NCBI GenBank assembly: GCA_025359355.1
Contig: JANYGR010000338.1
Coordinates: forward strand, 1-33,461
Length of the DNA stretch: 33,461 nucleotides
Direction: 5' to 3'
DNA from: Bacteroidota bacterium
GTDB taxonomy: Bacteria > Bacteroidota > Bacteroidia > B-17B0 > Aurantibacillaceae
Shown here: positions 27,968-33,461 of the stretch, piece after piece
Layout of the letters: each line of letters starts with the position of its first letter
Numbering within the stretch: the stretch's first letter is position 1
Notes under the pieces: model-generated
What the model was told of the DNA's origin: nothing
The model's database searches: none
What the model saw: only the letters and a program-made list of their open reading frames with translations
Made by a program: the position numbers and the translations under genes

Positions 27968-29515
27968 ATGAATTTAATATCTAATAGAGACTTATTTGAT
28001 TTAGTAAAATCACTTTCAAAATCTGAAAAACGATTTTTAAAACTACATGCCGTAGCTAGTAATGAAGATGCTAGTTTAATAAACTTATTTAACTCGATTG
28101 AATTAGCAACTGAATTTAAAGAAGATTTTTCGACAAAATCAGGCAAGCATAAAATAGAAACACACGAAGTCAAAAGTCAATTATCCGAAAGATTATACGA
28201 TTTTATTTTAAAATGCTTGCGCTCTTTTTATGCAGAAAGTAGTGCATCTTTTTTGATTAAAGACGAAATCACTAATATCTTAAATCTATTTGACAAGGCT
28301 CAATACAAGCAATGTCGTAAAATTTTAAATAAGCAAAAACAAGAAGCGTATCGTTTTGAACGGTTTCATTCTATATTGGAATTAATTGGATTAGAAAAAC
28401 TTTTGATTACAATTGAAATTCAATTTAATATTAAAAATAACACTATTGAAAATTTAGTAAAAGAAGAACAAGATGTTATCGAAAAAGCGAAAAATCTTGG
28501 CACTTATACTTTATTATTTTCTAAAATTAATTTAAATACTAGGCAAAAAAACAAAGCTAAAACACAACAAGATTTAGAGGTTATAAACTCTTATTTAAAC
28601 TCACCACTTTTAAAAAACGACAAATCAGCCAAATCAACTAAGGCACTCATTATATTTCATCATTGTAGATCTATCTTGTTCTGCAGATGCCAGGATAATC
28701 AAAGCAGAGAAGCTGAATGTCAGTTTTTATTGCACTTAATGGACAAACAGCCTGAGTTTATTGAAGAAATGCCAAATCGCTATTTAACGACTCTCAATAA
28801 TCTTATAAATATAGCATTCGAGGAACAAAAATATAAAACGTGCACTAAACTCATTAATCAATTACAAGAAAAATCAAGTCTTAAAGCATTCAGCGCTACA
28901 GATCTTCAATTAAAAATATTGACCTCTACATTAAATGCTCAACTTACGATTAATACTAATAGTGGGCGTTATAAAGAAGCTCAAGAAAATGTCACTGCTA
29001 TTGAAAAAGGATTAAAAGAATTTAAAGGAAAAATTAATAAAGAAGAGGAGTTAATTTTTTATTACAATATAGCTATTATGAATACCTATTTTGGTAATTA
29101 TACAAAAGCACAACATTACATATCATTAATATTAAATGAAGGCAACAACTTGCTTCGTGAGGATTTACAGTCATTTGCAAGGATCATAAACATTGGATTG
29201 CATTATGAGTTACGTAATTTTAAACAATTGGGTTACATTATATCTACGATCAAAAATTATTATGAAACACCTGTTTCATTTTTCAAAACAGAAAAATTAA
29301 TTGTCGCTTATTTTGATCAACTTTCAAAAATTAAAGGAACAGAAAAAGATATATTTTTAAGTTTTAGAAAAGATTTAGAAAAAATAATGGAAGATCCACA
29401 TGAAAAAAATGTCACCTTTTATTTTGAAATAGATATATATATTGAATCCAAAATAACAGGGATTCCGATGGCAACATTGATGCAAAAAAAATACGCTAAA
29501 GCTTGGTTGCATTAA
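27968..29515 (+). CDS. Hypothetical alpha-helical repeat protein (LFDLVKSLSKSEKRF family)
   Basis: 515-aa intact ORF; collinear motifs with the 29628 ORF (FILKCLRSFYAE / HILKSLRAFRHE; LFDKAQYKQCRKIL / LFNKSLYKQSRKQL; FSATDLQLKILT / FSATDLQIAIFT). Confidence 0.85.
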   Translation: MNLISNRDLFDLVKSLSKSEKRFLKLHAVASNEDASLINLFNSIELATEFKEDFSTKSGKHKIETHEVKSQLSERLYDFILKCLRSFYAESSASFLIKDEITNILNLFDKAQYKQCRKILNKQKQEAYRFERFHSILELIGLEKLLITIEIQFNIKNNTIENLVKEEQDVIEKAKNLGTYTLLFSKINLNTRQKNKAKTQQDLEVINSYLNSPLLKNDKSAKSTKALIIFHHCRSILFCRCQDNQSREAECQFLLHLMDKQPEFIEEMPNRYLTTLNNLINIAFEEQKYKTCTKLINQLQEKSSLKAFSATDLQLKILTSTLNAQLTINTNSGRYKEAQENVTAIEKGLKEFKGKINKEEELIFYYNIAIMNTYFGNYTKAQHYISLILNEGNNLLREDLQSFARIINIGLHYELRNFKQLGYIISTIKNYYETPVSFFKTEKLIVAYFDQLSKIKGTEKDIFLSFRKDLEKIMEDPHEKNVTFYFEIDIYIESKITGIPMATLMQKKYAKAWLH

Positions 29516-29627
29516 TCAAAAAAACTTGTAATAATTAAATCAGATAAACTATTAATCTTATTATAAATAATTACAAATAAAGATAACGAATAAAACATGT
29601 GATAATTTAAAACAATAATACCAACGC

Positions 29628-31169
29628 ATGAAACCTACTAATCAATTATTTGATCTCATCAAATCCTTATCACCAGAGGAAGAAAAGAAATTTAAATTAT
29701 TATCTTCCCTACAGCAAGGCGAAAAAAACTACATTAAACTTTATAATTATATACAAAAACAAGATGTGTATGATGAAGAGAATGTGAAAAATCATTTTAG
29801 TAAGGATTTATTTGTACAACATTTTGCTTCTGAAAAAAATCAACTTCTACATCATATTTTAAAAAGCTTGAGAGCCTTTCGCCACGAAACTATAACTAGT
29901 GCAACGATTGATGAAGAAATTAAAAACATTCAACTTTTATTTAACAAATCGCTCTACAAACAATCACGTAAACAACTAAGCCTCTTAAAAAAACGAGCTC
30001 AGGATTATGAGTTATTTTATAGTTTATTGGAAATTGTTGAATTAGAAAAAGTATTAATTGATATGGAAGCTCATTTTGGTGATATCAATTACAGAACTAT
30101 TGACGAGTTGATTAATGAAGAAAATTCTATTTTTAGTAAAATTGAAAACTTTGCAGCCTATGAAGTTCAATTATCAAAATTAAACAGATTGTCTTCTAAA
30201 CTAATGATAGCAAGGAGTAAGGAAGACGTTAAAGAAATATCAGATATTATTAAAGAAACTAAAAAATTAAAAACAACTACTAAATTTTTATCTAACAAAG
30301 CAAACATTTTATATTTATTTACTATTGGTTTAGGCAATCGGTTATTAAATGAAATGGACGAAGTGAATACTGCCTTTTCAGAACTAATCATTGAAATGGA
30401 AAACAAACCCGAATTGATTACTGAGCTACCAAATTTTTATATCCTTGCTCATGGTTATTTGATTCGCTACTTTGCTATAAAAAAACAATATAACGACGGT
30501 TTTAAAATGATTGACAAATTGAAGTCACTTTCTTTAAACAAAATGTTTAGCGCTACTGATTTACAAATTGCCATTTTTACACAATCGCATATTACCGAAA
30601 TGGTTCTGTATGCTTATATTGGTCAGCATCAACAAGCGACTAACGTTATTCCTTATGTTATAAAAGGTTTAGATAAATACGAAACAAAAATAAACGACGA
30701 GGATTTAGTAATGATTTATCATACTATTAGTATGGTTTATTTTGGTGTTGGCGATTACAATAAAGCTTTGCATTGGCTCAATAAAATAATCAATACCAAC
30801 TATGAAGATCTGAGAGAAGACAATATTCGTATATGTAAATTAATTAATTTAATTATTCATTTTGAATTGGGAAATGATGATTTGATCACATACATCTATA
30901 AATCAACCTTACGCTTTTTTAATCAACAAGAAAAACAATATAAATTTGAAATGGTATTTTTAGATTATTACAAAAAAATAGCATTATCTAAAAAAGAAGG
31001 GAAGCAAAAAGAAACTTATATTAAATTTAAACAAGAGTTACAATTAGTATTTAAAAATAAATACGAAAAAAATGCCTTAGAATTTTTTAATTTTTATGCT
31101 TGGTTAGACTCTAAAATACATAACATCACCTTTGCAGAAGCTATTAAAATAAGGCGACAAAACGTTTAA
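29628..31169 (+). CDS. Hypothetical alpha-helical repeat protein, paralogue of preceding gene
   Basis: 513-aa intact ORF; LFDLIKSLSPEEEKKF N-terminus and motifs listed for 27968. Confidence 0.85.
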   Translation: MKPTNQLFDLIKSLSPEEEKKFKLLSSLQQGEKNYIKLYNYIQKQDVYDEENVKNHFSKDLFVQHFASEKNQLLHHILKSLRAFRHETITSATIDEEIKNIQLLFNKSLYKQSRKQLSLLKKRAQDYELFYSLLEIVELEKVLIDMEAHFGDINYRTIDELINEENSIFSKIENFAAYEVQLSKLNRLSSKLMIARSKEDVKEISDIIKETKKLKTTTKFLSNKANILYLFTIGLGNRLLNEMDEVNTAFSELIIEMENKPELITELPNFYILAHGYLIRYFAIKKQYNDGFKMIDKLKSLSLNKMFSATDLQIAIFTQSHITEMVLYAYIGQHQQATNVIPYVIKGLDKYETKINDEDLVMIYHTISMVYFGVGDYNKALHWLNKIINTNYEDLREDNIRICKLINLIIHFELGNDDLITYIYKSTLRFFNQQEKQYKFEMVFLDYYKKIALSKKEGKQKETYIKFKQELQLVFKNKYEKNALEFFNFYAWLDSKIHNITFAEAIKIRRQNV

Positions 31170-31232
31170 TCAAATATTCAATCATTTTAATTATAATTTA
31201 CTATTATCTTTATTACATAATTCTTCGTCTAC

Positions 31233-32618
31233 ATGGCCTCACACTTTTCTAAAATCCTATTCTGTAGTATCTTATTAATAAGTTCTAGTTTAAAATCTCA
31301 ACAAGCTGATAGTATTGAATTACGTCGAATTTTTGATTATTATTTAACAGAAAGTAAATGCTATAAAAATTTAGAATACTTAGCTACAAAAATTGGTGGA
31401 AGATTAAGTGGTTCACCACAGGCTGCTCAGGCTGTTGTGTGGGCAAAAAAAGCGATGTATGAGGCAGGAGCTGATACTGTTTATTTACAGCCATGTATGG
31501 TACCTCATTGGGTTAGAGGTGAAAAAGAAATATGTTCAACTATAAATACAAAATCTAAACAAAAAATAAATTATGCTATTTGTGCTTTAGGTGGTTCTGT
31601 GGCAACTCCAAAAACTGGGCTTTATGCTGAAGTAATAGAAGTAAAAAGTTTTGAAGAATTAGAGGCTCTTGGCGAAAAGAACATCAAAGGAAAAATTGTA
31701 TTTTATAATGTATTTTTTGATCATAAACATTTAAGTACTGGAACCTGTTATGGCGAAACCGTAAAATACCGTTGGGCAGGCCCTAGCAAGGCCGCTAAAT
31801 ATGGTGCTGTTGCCACTATTGTGCGTAGTATGAGTTCAATACATAATGATTTTCCGCATACGGGTGCTATGGGCTATGATACGAGTGTTTGTCAAACAAA
31901 AATTCCGTGTTGCGCTATGAGTTATATTGGAGCAGATAAACTTTTAAAAGAATTAAAAGAAAATCCAAATCTTAAACTAAATTTAAAAATGGCTTGTCAA
32001 ACATTAAAAGACGAACCTTCCTTTAATGTAGTTGGCGAAATAAAAGGCACAGAAAAACCAAATGAAATTATATTAACAGGCGGACATTTAGATGCTTGGG
32101 ATAACGGACAGGGCGCTCACGACGATGGCGCTGGTGTTGTGCAAAGTATAGAAGTACTATCCTTATTTAAAAAACAAAACATAAAACCAAAGCATACGAT
32201 ACGCGCTGTAGCCTTTATGAATGAAGAGAACGGAGGCAGAGGCGGAAAAGCATATTTTGCTGACACCAAAAAAAATAATTTGAAACATATAGCTGCTTTA
32301 GAAAGTGATGCAGGAGGTTTTTCACCACGAGGTATTAGTGTGGACACAACGATGGGTGCTTATACAAAAATAAAAGGTTGGGGAAATCTATTAGATCCTT
32401 ACTTTGTACATTACATCAAAAAAGGAGGGCATGGTGCTGATATAGAATACTTGCAAGACATAGGAGTGCCTCTAATTGGCTTTGAGCCAGATGGGCAAAA
32501 ATATTTTGATTATCATCATACAGCGGACGATACCTTTGATAAAATAAATAAACGTGAACTTGAACTAAGTGCAGGGGTTATTGGTTCTATTATATACTTA
32601 ATTGATAAACATTGGTAA
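31233..32618 (+). CDS. M28 family metallopeptidase (secreted)
   Basis: Signal peptide; TGGHLDAWDNGQGAHDDGAGVVQSIEVL, AFMNEENGGRGGKAYF, DIGVPLIGFEPDGQKYFDYHHTADDTFDKI: complete M28 metal-ligand pattern. Confidence 0.93.
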   Translation: MASHFSKILFCSILLISSSLKSQQADSIELRRIFDYYLTESKCYKNLEYLATKIGGRLSGSPQAAQAVVWAKKAMYEAGADTVYLQPCMVPHWVRGEKEICSTINTKSKQKINYAICALGGSVATPKTGLYAEVIEVKSFEELEALGEKNIKGKIVFYNVFFDHKHLSTGTCYGETVKYRWAGPSKAAKYGAVATIVRSMSSIHNDFPHTGAMGYDTSVCQTKIPCCAMSYIGADKLLKELKENPNLKLNLKMACQTLKDEPSFNVVGEIKGTEKPNEIILTGGHLDAWDNGQGAHDDGAGVVQSIEVLSLFKKQNIKPKHTIRAVAFMNEENGGRGGKAYFADTKKNNLKHIAALESDAGGFSPRGISVDTTMGAYTKIKGWGNLLDPYFVHYIKKGGHGADIEYLQDIGVPLIGFEPDGQKYFDYHHTADDTFDKINKRELELSAGVIGSIIYLIDKHW

Positions 32619-32625
32619 ACATGAA

Positions 32626-32679
32626 ATACCCATTAACAAAGAGTTTGTTGCAAACAAAATTAATGAAGATAATGGGTAT
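32626..32679. repeat. Nested inverted repeat between M28 and MMPL genes
   Basis: ATACCCATTA ... GTTTG-ttg-CAAAC ... TAATGGGTAT (10-bp perfect outer stem). Confidence 0.7.
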
Positions 32680-32715
32680 ACCATGTGACAACTAAAAAAA
32701 CAATAATATCTACAC

Positions 32716-33461
32716 ATGAAATTATCACAAAAAACGCTCAGTTTTATTACACTTGCATTTGTTATTGGCTTTACAATTCTATGTGCTTTTCAAATAAAAA
32801 AAATACAATTTAATTACGACTTCGAAGCCTTTTTTCCTAATGAAGACAATGAATTAGAAGTATATCAAACGCATCGCAATCGTTTTGAGTGGGACAATGA
32901 ATTTGTGTTGATTGGCATTGAAAATAAAGCAGGAATTTTCAAAAAAGATTTTTTGCAAAAAGTAGAATCATTTTCCAATGATTTGAAAACCATACGATAT
33001 GCCGATAGAATTATATCTCCTACAAATATTAAAAATATTTCATTAAGTGGATTAGCGCCCGTTCAGAAGCGATTAATCCATATCGAAGATGAAAGTTTAT
33101 ATAAAGAAGACAGTACAAATATTTATAATACTCCTGAGTTAATTGGTTCATTTTTTCCGACGGATGCTAAATCACTTTCTATTTTTATAAAAACAGATGA
33201 AGGTTTATCGAAAGTAAAATGTGATAGTCTTGCTCGTAATATTGAAAAGGCATTTAATAAATATCATTTTGATGAAGTGCATTTTGTTGGAAGAATCGTA
33301 GCTCAAGATGTTTATCTTCAAAATTTACGAAGTGAGTTTGTTTATTTTTTAGCTATTTCTTTTGCATTGGTCATGTTTTTTTTATGGCTCTCTTTTCGCT
33401 CTATATATGGCGTTTTAGTGCCAATGACCATTGTTATTATTTCTATTTTCTGGACTTTAGG
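32716..33461 (+). CDS. MMPL/RND superfamily transporter, N-terminal part (truncated by window end; not in ORF list)
   Basis: Open frame from ATG 32716: MKLSQKTLSFITLAFVIGFTILCAFQIKKIQFNYDFEAFFPNEDNELEVYQTHRNRFEWDNEFVLIGIENK...; late segment SEFVYFLAISFALVMFFLWLSFRSIYGVLVPMTIV. Confidence 0.85.
   Translation, partial: MKLSQKTLSFITLAFVIGFTILCAFQIKKIQFNYDFEAFFPNEDNELEVYQTHRNRFEWDNEFVLIGIENKAGIFKKDFLQKVESFSNDLKTIRYADRIISPTNIKNISLSGLAPVQKRLIHIEDESLYKEDSTNIYNTPELIGSFFPTDAKSLSIFIKTDEGLSKVKCDSLARNIEKAFNKYHFDEVHFVGRIVAQDVYLQNLRSEFVYFLAISFALVMFFLWLSFRSIYGVLVPMTIVIISIFWTL

Noticed and set aside
27943-28173. 76-aa - ORF antisense to the 27968 gene
   Set aside because: Overlaps the conserved N-terminal motif of the supported + strand gene.

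Overview
AT-rich Bacteroidota chromosomal segment. From left to right it contains: the 3' end of a PorP/SprF-like gene; the type IX secretion / gliding core gldK-gldL-gldM-gldN (+); atpD-atpC (-); a small accessory island with an unannotated 55-aa Cys-rich ORF translationally coupled to two beta-barrel-like genes; an Opp-type ABC importer operon (oppC, oppB, lipoprotein SBP) preceded by a helical-repeat protein of unknown function; three consecutive large T9SS-type secreted proteins (amidase with CUB domain, GHL10-like glycosidase, C39-like cysteine peptidase) that share one ~490-aa C-terminal chassis; galE; an M1 aminopeptidase with T9SS tail; two further members of the unknown helical-repeat family; an M28 peptidase; and the 5' part of an MMPL/RND transporter running off the window end. 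The most notable signals are: the one-chassis, three-catalytic-heads peptidoglycan hydrolase cluster; an uncharacterised 'LFxLxKSLxxxEK+' protein family with three copies here; a 91-bp identical copy of a barrel gene 3' end about 14.7 kb away beside a long palindrome; and several long imperfect palindromes and hairpins in intergenic spaces. No rRNA, tRNA, CRISPR or intact transposase was recognised. All family assignments are from reading the translated sequence by eye; no database search was run.
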